Positions 8,259-16,055 of a stretch of 34,051 bases of DNA are shown piece after piece; the stretch's first letter is position 1; each line of letters starts with the position of its first letter. Position numbers and translations under genes: made by a program. Where the stretch lies: contig NZ_VHKO01000028.1 of the NCBI RefSeq assembly GCF_015223435.1, positions 1-34,051 of the forward strand. The letters are read 5' to 3'. Under the pieces are notes generated by a model, which was given only the letters and a program-made list of their open reading frames with translations, made no database searches and was not told the DNA's origin. This stretch comes from Vibrio hibernica. Lineage in GTDB: Bacteria > Pseudomonadota > Gammaproteobacteria > Enterobacterales > Vibrionaceae.

Positions 8259-9524
8259 CTATGATACCGCCTGACCATATCGAGACACGTTGAGTTCACT
8301 GGTTTTTATTTTACTCGGACGTTGGCTGATAATATCGGCCAGTAAACTGGCTGAGCCACAAGCCATCGTCCAGCCTAATGTGCCATGTCCAGTGTTAGTA
8401 TAAAGATTGTCGAGCTTGGTTGCGCCAATGATTGGCGTACCATCGGGAGTCATTGGGCGAAAGCCAGTCCAAAATTCCGCTTGTTCGAAATAACCGCCTT
8501 GAGGGAAGAGATCCTTCACCACCATTTCAATCGTGGCTTTACGCGCTTCGGGAATTGAAGGGTCAAAGCCCGCTAATTCAGCGGTTCCAGCGACGCGAAT
8601 ACGTTCATCAAAACGGGTTAGGGCAACCTTATAGGTTTCATCCATCACGGTGGATTGCGGAGCAAAATCGGCGTCACGGATCGGTACGGTTAATGAGTAT
8701 CCTTTTACTGGATAAACGGGGAGATCAATGCCAAATGGTTTGAGCAGCGCCGGAGAGTAACTGCCCATCGCAACCACATAAGCATCGGCTTTAAGTAGCC
8801 CCTTATCGGTTTGGACACCGGTGATCTTATTGCCTTCGCTCAGTAAGCCTTGCACTTGAGTATTAAACTCAAAGCGTACGCCTTTCGATTTTGCTAACTC
8901 GGTTAATTGTTGGCAAAACAGATAACAGTCACCAGTTTCGTCATCGGGTAAATAAAGGCCACCAACCAGTTTATCTTGAACAGGCGTTAATCCTGGCTCT
9001 TGTTTCAAGCAGCCTGCGACATCCAGCAGTTCGAAACGAGTGCCACTTTCTTCCAGCAACTGCATGTCTTTTTCAACCGCTTGCAATTGTTTCTGCTTTC
9101 GAAACACTTGCAAGGTGCCTTTTTGGCGGCCTTGATATTGAATATCGTAGTTTTTATTCAACTCAATCAAACACTCTCGGCTATGATTAGCAATCGATAA
9201 CATGCGAGCTTTATTAATTTGATAACGAGATAACTGGCAGTTCGCCAGCATTTGGGTTGTCCAATTGAGTAGCTTGGGATCAAGTGATGGCTTAATTTTC
9301 AGCGGTGCGTGTTTTTCCAGTAGCCATTTGATGGCTTTTTGCGGCACACCTGGGGCTGCCCAAGGCGAAGAATAACCGTAGGAAACTTGCCCTGCGTTGG
9401 CAAAACTGGTTTCTTCTGCACTTCTGGCTTGACGATCGATAACCGTCACACTGTGCCCTGCTTGTGATAAATACCAAGCACTGGTTAAGCCAATAACACC
9501 ACTACCTAAAACAATAATTTCCAT
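8259..9524 (-). CDS. dadA: D-amino acid dehydrogenase DadA-like (FAD-dependent)
   Basis: A 421-residue flavoprotein (E. coli DadA has 432) that oxidises D-alanine and other D-amino acids to 2-oxo acids at the inner membrane, passing electrons to quinones. The N-terminal dinucleotide fold is plain: IIVLGSGVIGLTSAWYLSQA followed by the acidic end of beta 2 in VTVIDRQ. ETSFANAGQVSYGYSSPWAAPGVP is the family-specific loop after it. The C-terminal FAD site appears as WTGFRPMTPDGTPIIG and NLYTNTGHGTLGWTMACGS. The start at 9524 has GGAGG seven bases upstream. Divergent from a LysR regulator and followed by an alanine symporter, it forms a coherent alanine catabolism locus. No alanine racemase gene (dadX) is adjacent. 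Confidence 0.92.
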   Translation of the reverse strand: MEIIVLGSGVIGLTSAWYLSQAGHSVTVIDRQARSAEETSFANAGQVSYGYSSPWAAPGVPQKAIKWLLEKHAPLKIKPSLDPKLLNWTTQMLANCQLSRYQINKARMLSIANHSRECLIELNKNYDIQYQGRQKGTLQVFRKQKQLQAVEKDMQLLEESGTRFELLDVAGCLKQEPGLTPVQDKLVGGLYLPDDETGDCYLFCQQLTELAKSKGVRFEFNTQVQGLLSEGNKITGVQTDKGLLKADAYVVAMGSYSPALLKPFGIDLPVYPVKGYSLTVPIRDADFAPQSTVMDETYKVALTRFDERIRVAGTAELAGFDPSIPEARKATIEMVVKDLFPQGGYFEQAEFWTGFRPMTPDGTPIIGATKLDNLYTNTGHGTLGWTMACGSASLLADIISQRPSKIKTSELNVSRYGQAVS

Positions 9525-9627
9525 GACAACCTCCAAATTAACAACGTAAGTAGTTTCTTTGCTTTACCTTTTGTTAACAATCGATAAAAATTATCATCAG
9601 TGTTTAGTTTTTCTAAAGGCTATTGCC
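9525..9627. promoter_or_regulatory. Divergent promoter region of dadA and the LysR gene
   Basis: This 103-base gap must hold both promoters. It contains the palindrome TTGTTAACAA at 9572-9581, and GATAA-AAA-TTATC just right of it. LysR-type regulators usually bind such inverted repeats in a shared divergent promoter. Which repeat is the site is inference. Confidence 0.5.
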
Positions 9628-10533
9628 ATGTTAAAGAATACTTACCTTGCAGCATTACATACCTTTGTACAGGTCGCTCATCATACCAGTTTCAGTAGTG
9701 CGGCCAAAAGTTTACACATTACGACGGGAGCGATTAGCCAGCAATTATTGCAGCTTGAAGCGCAATTAGGTTTTAGTCTTTTTGAACGGCACTCGCGAGG
9801 GGTGCGGTTGACCGAAGCGGGACAAACCTTGTTGGTGGTTGTCCAACGTAGCTTGCAAGATATTGACAGTACAATTGAGCATCTTAACCAACGAGCCAAT
9901 CGACGTGAGATACGTTTAAAACTCACCCCATCATTTGCTTTTAAATGGTTGGTGCCCCGGCTGGAAGACTTTTATCGTCATCATCCTGATATTCAAATTC
10001 AAACCTTCGCGGAAGGAGCATTGGTAGATAGCGATCGGCGCGATTTTGATCTGGCGATTGACTACGGGCCGTTTCCTTATTCTAAAGCCAACGCAGAATT
10101 ATTATTGGAAGAGTATTTATTACCGGTTATGAGCCCGGCTTATCTGGCGGCTCATCCTGATTTAATGACACATGCTCGTCGTCCATCGGCGTGGCGCGAG
10201 GTCGTTTTGTTGCATGATGCCATGCCATGGGCAAAAGCGGCGCGAGATTATGAGTGGTTGTATTGGGCTTCGGAAATGGGCATTGAATTGGCGACTCATC
10301 AAGGTCATTTTTTTAATCGAACCGACATGGCCATGTCGGCGGCTGAGGCGGGCGTTGGTATCGCGATGGCAAGGCTGGCTCTACTGAGTAATGAATTAGA
10401 ACAGGGCAAATTAGTCACGCCATTTGAGCCGATAGCGGCGAACGCAGGCTATTACTTTATTGTTCATAATCAAACGGAAACCACGGCGATTTTTATTGAA
10501 TGGTTAAAAGGGCAAGTTTATCGAGCTGATTAA
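9628..10533 (+). CDS. LysR-type transcriptional regulator (GcvA-like), probable regulator of dadA
   Basis: A 301-residue DNA-binding protein. The N-terminal winged helix-turn-helix is clear (TFVQVAHHTSFSSAAKSLHIT, then GAISQQLLQLEAQLGFSLFERHSRGVRLTEAG), followed by a LysR substrate-binding domain beginning near residue 90. Motifs such as DFDLAIDYGPFPY and LLPVMSPAYLAAHPDL resemble GcvA-like members. I chose ATG 9628 with AAAGG upstream; the frame is open 23 codons further but without a suitable start. The divergent placement next to dadA suggests it controls dadA and perhaps itself. The inducer is not readable; D- or L-alanine is a guess from context. Confidence 0.88.
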   Translation: MLKNTYLAALHTFVQVAHHTSFSSAAKSLHITTGAISQQLLQLEAQLGFSLFERHSRGVRLTEAGQTLLVVVQRSLQDIDSTIEHLNQRANRREIRLKLTPSFAFKWLVPRLEDFYRHHPDIQIQTFAEGALVDSDRRDFDLAIDYGPFPYSKANAELLLEEYLLPVMSPAYLAAHPDLMTHARRPSAWREVVLLHDAMPWAKAARDYEWLYWASEMGIELATHQGHFFNRTDMAMSAAEAGVGIAMARLALLSNELEQGKLVTPFEPIAANAGYYFIVHNQTETTAIFIEWLKGQVYRAD

Positions 10534-10707
10534 TCGATACGATTGGCGATGGCTGCTTACTCTGTAGTGATATGTACCGGCGAGTAACGATGAATCAATC
10601 TGATCGTTCAAAAATCTTAACCAAGTTGCTGAAAAACTCAGGCTAGGTTTCATCGCTACGCCCCGTATAATAGTGAGAACTTGTCCTACTTGCCCAAGGA
10701 GTAAATG

Positions 10708-11031
10708 ATGTATCACGCTCATGTTTATTTTGATTTATCTCAGCAGCCATTCGCTTATGCTTTGCAGCAAACCATTATTGCTGAATGCCGCGAGCAGATT
10801 AGTGCCATCTTTCCTTTGGTCCCGCGTTTGGTTGGCCCCCATCGCAAACCGATGTTTGAAATTCATTTCTCTGAACAGCAAAAATCATTTATTGATTGGC
10901 TGGATAATGCACGTGGTCCCTTGAGTGTCTTGATTCATCCTGTCTCTGGTGATGACTGGCATGATCATAGTGAACAGCAAGTGATGTGGCTAGGTGAGAA
11001 CCTCGGTGTCAATCAAGAGACGTTACGTTAG
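10708..11031 (+). CDS. DOPA 4,5-dioxygenase family protein
   Basis: A small cytosolic protein of 107 residues, the usual size of bacterial members. The pattern YHAHVYFDL at the start, GPHRKPMFEIHF in the middle and LIHPVSGDDWHDHSEQQVMWLG at the end holds the conserved histidines of this fold (metal-binding candidates in HAH, H of GPH, EIHF and DWHDH). Fungal and plant relatives cleave the DOPA ring; the physiological substrate of bacterial ones is not settled. The ATG at 10708 is spaced better from AAGGAG than the adjacent ATG at 10705. A TATAAT at 10666-10671 is a good -10 box about 40 bases upstream, although no matching -35 is seen. Stands alone. Confidence 0.8.
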   Translation: MYHAHVYFDLSQQPFAYALQQTIIAECREQISAIFPLVPRLVGPHRKPMFEIHFSEQQKSFIDWLDNARGPLSVLIHPVSGDDWHDHSEQQVMWLGENLGVNQETLR

Positions 11032-11589
11032 TTGGCCTTCCTCCCAAGAGAACCGTTGTTGCTGGCTTGAGATAAATGGTAAAAAATGCGTTCGCGCTTA
11101 ATTTTAAATTGACTTTCAATTGGTTGATCAATAATATTCAGCGCGAAAAATAACCCGGTTGATGTGATTTAACGCTATACTTTAAGCGTTAAGCCGAGCA
11201 ACAATCGATCCCTTTTAATTTATCGAGGTACAATAGAAACCTATGGACTCGTCGAGTAGTCGAATATCACAGTATGGTCTTTTCGATGGTTCGAAAACAC
11301 CAACGGTTTCTTGCTAGCCTGTCGCTAAATTCTCTTTAGCTGTTGTCAGGCGGTAACTACCCTTGGCAAAGCGAACTCTTTCCTTCCATCGTTAATTCCA
11401 TACGTTAATACTTTGCGCAGTAAGGCAACGTTTGCCCGTGCGTAACCTATGACTGATGCTCACATGTTGTGAGCCGACACGTCGTGCTTCGCAAACCCAT
11501 TGTTGCGCTAAGCGTTTTTCGTTTAGGCAAAATTTGTGGTTGCGATCACCAGGTTTCTTTGTCCTGAGCCCAACTCAGGAGAGACAAAG
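11032..11589 (+). promoter_or_regulatory. Long leader region upstream of the magnesium transport operon
   Basis: 558 bases without a convincing gene before the CBS-mgtE-mgtC operon. It is not low-complexity DNA. It contains the hairpin GCTCACA-TGT-TGTGAGC at 11458-11474, several shorter inverted repeats, a possible 24-residue leader ORF at 11243-11317 and the hairpin over the ribosome site described separately. Magnesium transporter genes in many bacteria carry long regulatory leaders (M-box or mgtL-type). I do not recognise the M-box core here, so if it is a sensor it is of another type. The promoter could not be assigned. Confidence 0.45.
11243..11317 (+). CDS. Possible short leader peptide in the mgt leader
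   Basis: ATG at 11243 opens a 24-codon frame starting MDSSSSRISQYGLFDG and ending at TAG 11315-11317. It has four consecutive Ser codons and an ACA CCA ACG (Thr-Pro-Thr) stretch near the end. The only purine-rich stretch upstream (GAGGT at 11225-11229) is too far for a strong ribosome site. Leader peptides control mgtA in enterics, which is the sole reason to list it. It may simply be chance. Confidence 0.18.
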   Translation: MDSSSSRISQYGLFDGSKTPTVSC

Positions 11590-11592
11590 ATG
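11556..11592 (+). promoter_or_regulatory. Hairpin covering the ribosome site and start codon of the mgt operon
   Basis: TCTTTGTC-CTGAG (11556-11568) pairs with CTCAG and then, after a GAGA bulge, GACAAAGA (11574-11590), around the loop CCCAA. The Shine-Dalgarno AGGAG (11577-11581) and the A of ATG 11590 lie in the right arm. This is the geometry of a translational switch. What opens it is not visible. Confidence 0.6.
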
Positions 11593-12096
11593 ACAGTTTT
11601 TCGTACGCATTACATCGCTGATGTAAAAAAAGCCCGTACCCCAGTGCAACGCGCAGTATTGAGCCACGCTAAGCGTGATTTTTTCTGTGTTAGTGACCAA
11701 TTGCAGGTGCAAGAAGTGATCACCATGCTCAAAGCGAGCCCGCTGTTTTCTTCTTCTGTTCATGTTATTGCTTTGATTAATGATCGCGCTGAGTACCAAG
11801 GTTTGGTGTCTATTAGCCGTTTATTATGTGCTGATAAAACCCAGCCCGTCACTGCGCTAGTACAAGGGTCTAACCATTATACTTTCGCCTTAAGCGAAGC
11901 TTATCCTGCCGCATTACAACTGAGAAAAAGCCAATGGCCCGTGCTACCAATACTGGATAGCCGCCACCGTGTCGTGGGTGTCTTGGAATTAAACGCTGCC
12001 CGCGCGATCATTCGTCATCAACTTGAACTTAATGATCAAGGTGTGGCTAAAACTTCATCTGGCTGGAAGCGCTTTGTGCGTTTTTGGAAGCACTAA
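11590..12096 (+). CDS. CBS-domain protein, first gene of the mgtE operon
   Basis: A 168-residue cytosolic protein. After a basic N-terminus (ADVKKARTPVQRAVLSHAKRD) the body has two CBS-like halves: FFCVSDQLQVQEVITMLKASPLFSSSVHVIALI with EYQGLVSISRLL, and then QLRKSQWPVLPILDSRHRVVGVLELNAARAI. CBS pairs bind adenine nucleotides or Mg2+, and MgtE itself gates through such a pair. The ATG at 11590 follows AGGAG; a GTG at 11536 is the next in-frame alternative. Twelve bases separate it from mgtE, so they are surely co-transcribed. A free-standing CBS partner could tune the transporter or sense Mg2+. That role is inference; I do not recognise a named family. Confidence 0.7.
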   Translation: MTVFRTHYIADVKKARTPVQRAVLSHAKRDFFCVSDQLQVQEVITMLKASPLFSSSVHVIALINDRAEYQGLVSISRLLCADKTQPVTALVQGSNHYTFALSEAYPAALQLRKSQWPVLPILDSRHRVVGVLELNAARAIIRHQLELNDQGVAKTSSGWKRFVRFWKH

Positions 12097-12108
12097 GGGA
12101 AGAGCACG

Positions 12109-13479
12109 ATGTCTGTTTCTATCATGACTCAAGAGCTGTTGGCACTGCACATCAGCCATAATCAAGCCGCGATGCTACGTTTTATCGACCAACATCCTTT
12201 GGCTGACTGTGCTGAAGCTTTTGCACAGCTATTAACCGAGCGACAATTTACTGAACAAGACGTATGTCAATTGCTTACGTTGCTGCCATTAGAAAAGCAA
12301 GTGGCTCTGTTTGGTTATTTCAGTTTAACGTGGCAAGAAAAACTCGCTGAGCAAATGGATGCTCAGCAACTCACTCAGTTAACTGAGCTTATGCCACACG
12401 ATGAACGAGCCGATTTACTGACTCAACTGGAACCAGAACTGCAACAGCAAGTGTTGGATCAAATGGATAGCGAGGAGCGTTCTGACATTCAAAGGCTGGT
12501 TGCTTATCCAGAGGAGAGTGTCGGTGCGGTGATGACCTCTGATTTTGCTGTACTCGCTGCCGATTATACGGTCGAGCAAGCGATGCAAAAATTGCGCAGC
12601 ATTGCTAAGCAAACCGAAACTATCTATCAGGCTTATGTGGTCGATGATCAGCAGCGTTTACAAGGTACGGTGTCACTACGCGATTTGGTGATTTCAGAGC
12701 CCAGCTCAACTGTGGGTAAGATCATGACCCGAGTGTTGATTTTTGTCCGAGTCGATGAAGATCAAAACGTCGCAGCACAAGCGATCAGTAAATATGATTT
12801 GCTCGCGTTACCCGTAGTCGATGGACAAAATCGTCTAGTGGGTATTGTGACTTATGATGATGCGATGGATGTGGCAGAAGAAGAAGCTGATCGCCACATG
12901 CACAAATCGGCAGCGGTCGATTTCACGGGTAACTTAAAAGAAGCCTCAGTGGGATTAATGTACCGTAAACGGGTCTTTTGGTTGGTCTTGCTGGTGTTCG
13001 GTAACCTTTTTTCTGGCGCAGGGATCGCCCATTTTGAAGATACCATTCAAGCCTACGTCGCCTTGGTCTTCTTTTTACCGCTGTTGATCGACAGTGGCGG
13101 TAACGCGGGGTCTCAGTCTGCCACCTTGATGGTTCGGGCACTGGCTACCGGAGAAGTGATCGGTAAAGATTGGGCAAAAATGCTCGGTAGAGAGGTGATG
13201 ATAGCGGGGCTACTCGGCATAACCATGGCCGCCGCTGTGTCGATGCTTGGTTTATGGCGCGGCGGACCAGAGATCGCTTTAGTCGTGGCAATTACCATGC
13301 AAATTGTGGTGATTGTTGGCTCGGTCGTTGGTATGTCACTGCCGTTTGTTCTTAGCAAACTGAAGTTTGATCCTGCTTCCGCTAGTGCGCCATTGATCAC
13401 TACGATTGCCGATGCGGTGGGAGTCATCATTTATTTCTCGGTGGCGACGATGATTCTGGATTTTCCGCCCACGGTATAA
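12109..13479 (+). CDS. mgtE: Magnesium transporter MgtE (first copy)
   Basis: A 456-residue channel-like Mg2+ transporter, the usual length. Domain order is as in Thermus MgtE: N domain of superhelical repeats (to about 130; PHDERADLLTQL is typical), a CBS pair (about 135-260; VGAVMTSDFAVL, YQAYVVDDQQRLQGTVSLRDL, LLALPVVDGQNRLVGIVTYDDAMDV), the connecting helix, then five membrane helices from about residue 285. FLPLLIDSGGNAGSQSATLMVRALATGE is the pore-lining signature, and Asp435 in TTIADAVGVIIYF corresponds to the pore aspartate of the family. Co-transcribed after the CBS protein and before the MgtC-like gene. Mg2+ status probably regulates activity through the CBS domains. Confidence 0.95.
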   Translation: MSVSIMTQELLALHISHNQAAMLRFIDQHPLADCAEAFAQLLTERQFTEQDVCQLLTLLPLEKQVALFGYFSLTWQEKLAEQMDAQQLTQLTELMPHDERADLLTQLEPELQQQVLDQMDSEERSDIQRLVAYPEESVGAVMTSDFAVLAADYTVEQAMQKLRSIAKQTETIYQAYVVDDQQRLQGTVSLRDLVISEPSSTVGKIMTRVLIFVRVDEDQNVAAQAISKYDLLALPVVDGQNRLVGIVTYDDAMDVAEEEADRHMHKSAAVDFTGNLKEASVGLMYRKRVFWLVLLVFGNLFSGAGIAHFEDTIQAYVALVFFLPLLIDSGGNAGSQSATLMVRALATGEVIGKDWAKMLGREVMIAGLLGITMAAAVSMLGLWRGGPEIALVVAITMQIVVIVGSVVGMSLPFVLSKLKFDPASASAPLITTIADAVGVIIYFSVATMILDFPPTV

Positions 13480-13498
13480 ATGGGCATAGGAGCTCGCC

Positions 13499-14206
13499 AT
13501 GTGGGACATTTTTGATTTTATCCTGCCGCTCATGTTAGCTGCAGGCTTGGGAGCCATGGTGGGGCTTGAGCGTCAATGGCATCAACGCATGGCCGGTTTG
13601 AGGACCAACGCTTTAGTGTCCCTTGGTGCCGCAAGCTTTACTTTGATGTCGATGATGGTTGATGGCGATGCCAGTCCAACACGCGTGGCAGCGCAGGTAG
13701 TCTCAGGCATCGGCTTTCTCGGTGCTGGGGTAATAATGAAAGAAGGGGCCAATATTCGCGGCTTAAATACCGCGGCTACTTTGTGGTGCTCTGCCGCGAT
13801 AGGAGTGATGATTGGCGCCAATCAGTGGTCAGGTGCGGTTGCGGTGACGATCGTTATTTTGGCCACCAATACCCTATTACGCCCGTTAGTGAGGATCATC
13901 AACTATCGCCCTGTCGAGTCCGTCCAACAAGCGGAATGCTGGTGGCAATACCGTTTAGAGGTGGTTTGTTTAGAGAGTGATGAAGCGCATGTTCGAGCTT
14001 TATTATTGCAAGGTGTCTCTTCGGGGGCTTTGCAATTACAAAAGCTAGAAAGTGAAACCTTAATCCAAGATAAACAGACTCAGGTACGTGTCATCTCTTC
14101 GGTGATGGCAACACAACGGACCGATTCACACATCGAACGGGTGATTGGTCGATTAAGTTTAGAGCCGACCGTTTCACTGGCTAGCTGGCAAGTTGTGGAA
14201 GCTTAA
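13499..14206 (+). CDS. MgtC/SapB family membrane protein
   Basis: A 235-residue inner-membrane protein. The N-terminal part has the family signature LAAGLGAMVGLERQWHQRMAG and LRTNALVSLGAASFTLMS, then GIGFLGAGVIMKEGANIRGLNTAATLW, which is almost the textbook MgtC motif, across four to five helices. The C-terminal soluble part (from about residue 140) resembles the ACT-like domain of MgtC. AGGAG lies at a good distance from ATG 13499, 19 bases after mgtE. MgtC is linked to growth in low Mg2+ and, in pathogens, to survival in macrophages by acting on the F1Fo ATPase. Small SapB-type proteins of free-living bacteria may have another role, so the precise function is open. Confidence 0.9.
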   Translation: MWDIFDFILPLMLAAGLGAMVGLERQWHQRMAGLRTNALVSLGAASFTLMSMMVDGDASPTRVAAQVVSGIGFLGAGVIMKEGANIRGLNTAATLWCSAAIGVMIGANQWSGAVAVTIVILATNTLLRPLVRIINYRPVESVQQAECWWQYRLEVVCLESDEAHVRALLLQGVSSGALQLQKLESETLIQDKQTQVRVISSVMATQRTDSHIERVIGRLSLEPTVSLASWQVVEA

Positions 14207-14254
14207 CTCGCTATCGTCTGGATAAGTGAAGCGACCTTGTCATTTACAACCTTC

Positions 14255-14320
14255 ATCAGGCTATTTTGTCGACGTCTATTTTCTTAGCACGTAGTCAGAA
14301 TAGCCTGATTTTCTTTTTCT
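14255..14320 (+). terminator. Terminator of the first mgtE-mgtC operon
   Basis: ATCAGGCTATT (14255-14265) pairs with AATAGCCTGAT (14299-14309) through 11 perfect bases around a 33-base loop, and TTTCTTTTTCTT follows. The second mgtE is thus probably a separate transcript. Confidence 0.75.
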
Positions 14321-14426
14321 TCGCTCTGGTTGTCTTATAACTGTGCTAAAATCAGCCATTTGCATGCTATTCATCTTATTATTATTTTATTTTTATTTCT
14401 CAGTATCTTTAGTCGCTAAGAGCAAA

Positions 14427-14478
14427 GAGCATGTCATAAGATAAAACAATAATGACGTTGATTCATGCTCACATGACA
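14427..14478 (+). promoter_or_regulatory. Hairpin with alternative pairing upstream of the second mgtE
   Basis: GAGCATG (14427-14433) pairs with CATGCTC (14464-14470), with GTCAT (14433-14437) nested against ATGAC (14452-14456). TGTCAT at 14432-14437 can instead pair with ATGACA at 14473-14478. Mutually exclusive pairings 20-70 bases before the mgtE2 start are suggestive of a leader control element, but the arms are short. Confidence 0.35.
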
Positions 14479-14495
14479 ATGAAAAGAGTATTTAG

Positions 14496-15866
14496 ATGTC
14501 AATCAATATCATGACTCAAGACCTCATGGCGCTGCACATCAGTCAAAATGCCGAAGCTATGGAACGCTTTGTTGAAGAGCACCCACTGGCTGACTGCGCA
14601 GAAGCCCTCACCGAATTGTTGGATAATCAACGTTTAACCGCTAAAGAAGCGGGGCAATTGTTACTGCTGATTTCTCTAGAAAAACAAGCCGCTCTATTTG
14701 GGTATTTTTCCTTGCGCTGGCAAGAAAAGCTCGCCGAAGAGCTTAATGCGCAAGAGCTCGCACAAATGACGGAGCTCATGCCCCATGATGAACGCGCTGA
14801 TTTACTTACTCAATTAGAACCAGAGTTTCAGCATCAAGTTTTACAACAAATGGATGCGGAAGACCGGCGCGATATTCAGCGCTTAGTCTCTTATCCAGAA
14901 GAGAGCGTCGGGGCATTAATGACCTCGGATTTTGCGACGCTCGATGCCCATCAAACCGTTGAAGAAGCCATCAACCAACTACGGAAAATCGCCAGTGAGC
15001 GAGAAACTATTTACCAAGCTTACGTTGTTGATGAGCAAATGCATCTGCAAGGTACCGTTTCCCTGCGTGATTTGATGATTTCTGAGCCAAGTCTAACGGT
15101 TGGCAAAATCATGACTCAAGTGCTGATCTTTGTACGGGTGGATGAAGCGCAAAATGTGGCCGCGCAAGCGATCAGTAAATATGACTTACTCGCTCTTCCG
15201 GTATTGGATCAACAAAATCGCATGGTCGGTATTGTGACTTATGATGATGCGATGGACGTTGCAGAAGAAGAAGCAGATCGTTCGATTCATAAATCTGCCG
15301 CGGTCGATTTCTCCGGTAACCTAAAAGATGCTTCCGTTGGATTGATGTACCGTAAGCGCGTGTTTTGGTTGGTTTTGCTGGTGTTCGGTAATCTCTTTTC
15401 CGGAGCGGGGATCGCCTATTTTGAAGATACGATTCAAGCCTACGTTGCGCTGGTCTTTTTCTTACCATTATTGATTGGTAGTAGTGGTAATGCCGGGGCG
15501 CAGTCGGCAACGCTGATGGTCCGAGCTATTGCCACTGGCGAAGTCATTGGTAAAGACTGGGCGAAAATGCTGGCTAAAGAACTGTTTATCGCCGGTTTAC
15601 TGGGTGTCACTATGGCGATTGCGGTATCGCTGCTTGGCTTATGGCGCGGCGGTCCAGAAATTGCCTTAGTGGTAGCGTTAACCATGCAAATTGTGGTCGT
15701 AGTTGGATCGCTGGTGGGGATGTCACTGCCATTTATTCTCAGTAAACTTAAGTTTGATCCGGCATCGGCCAGTGCGCCACTGGTTACCACTATTGCCGAT
15801 GCGGTCGGAGTTATTATCTATTTCTCCGTCGCCACCAGCATCTTAGATTTTCCTGCGGTTGGTTAA
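14496..15866 (+). CDS. mgtE: Magnesium transporter MgtE (second copy, paralogue of the first)
   Basis: 456 residues, exactly as long as the first copy and very similar along its whole length, least so in the first 60 residues of the N domain. The CBS pair (VGALMTSDFATLDAHQTVEEAI; LLALPVLDQQNRMVGIVTYDDAMDV) and five-helix pore follow. The pore aspartate is kept in TTIADAVGVIIYF. A notable difference is GSSGNAGAQSATLMV in place of DSGGNAGSQSATLMV, so the canonical GGN of the motif is SGN here. It has its own leader, separated from mgtC by a terminator, and a terminator behind it that is interrupted by a repeat element. The two copies most likely arose by a tandem duplication and may differ in regulation. 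Confidence 0.94.
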   Translation: MSINIMTQDLMALHISQNAEAMERFVEEHPLADCAEALTELLDNQRLTAKEAGQLLLLISLEKQAALFGYFSLRWQEKLAEELNAQELAQMTELMPHDERADLLTQLEPEFQHQVLQQMDAEDRRDIQRLVSYPEESVGALMTSDFATLDAHQTVEEAINQLRKIASERETIYQAYVVDEQMHLQGTVSLRDLMISEPSLTVGKIMTQVLIFVRVDEAQNVAAQAISKYDLLALPVLDQQNRMVGIVTYDDAMDVAEEEADRSIHKSAAVDFSGNLKDASVGLMYRKRVFWLVLLVFGNLFSGAGIAYFEDTIQAYVALVFFLPLLIGSSGNAGAQSATLMVRAIATGEVIGKDWAKMLAKELFIAGLLGVTMAIAVSLLGLWRGGPEIALVVALTMQIVVVVGSLVGMSLPFILSKLKFDPASASAPLVTTIADAVGVIIYFSVATSILDFPAVG

Positions 15867-15878
15867 ACTTGCTTGATT

Positions 15879-16031
15879 GAGGCTCTAAATATACCCTTCC
15901 GACTTGAAGCTGCAGGGGTGTTGGCTACGTTCGTTCGCCCCAATCACATAGTCTATCTATGCTCATGGGGGCTCACTCACTTGCCGCCTACCTGCAACTC
16001 CAAGTTGTTTGGGTATAGAGCCTCTTTTCTT
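15879..16031 (+). terminator. Terminator of mgtE2, split by a repeat element
   Basis: GAGGCTCTA at 15879-15887 is perfectly complementary to TAGAGCCTC at 16016-16024, which is followed by TTTTCTT. Between the arms lies the repeat element of 15890-16017. Removing the element leaves a simple terminator just behind the mgtE2 stop, so the element probably inserted in the hairpin loop. With the element in place the whole structure is one very long stem-loop. Confidence 0.55.
15890..16017 (+). repeat. About 130-bp imperfect inverted-repeat element, copy 1
   Basis: Begins TATACCCTTCCGACTTGAAG and ends CAAGTTGTTTGGGTATA. The ends are inverted repeats of each other (TATACCC...ACTTG.AG.TGCAGG). The interior has GTTGGCTACGTT and CTATGCTCATG, both shared with the reverse complement of copy 2 at 19086-19223. 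There is no ORF. This is a non-autonomous palindromic repeat of the MITE/ERIC kind. Many vibrios carry dispersed repeats ending in such TATACCC motifs; I give no name. Confidence 0.75.
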
Positions 16032-16055
16032 ATCCCCCCAACAACTTGGGGTGCC

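Noticed and set aside
11032..11589. M-box magnesium riboswitch in the mgt leader
   Set aside because: The conserved M-box core could not be found by eye; only the long leader and local hairpins are supported.
12852..13821. Several antisense open frames inside mgtE and the MgtC-like gene
   Set aside because: They are shadows of strongly conserved genes, with no homology features or ribosome sites.
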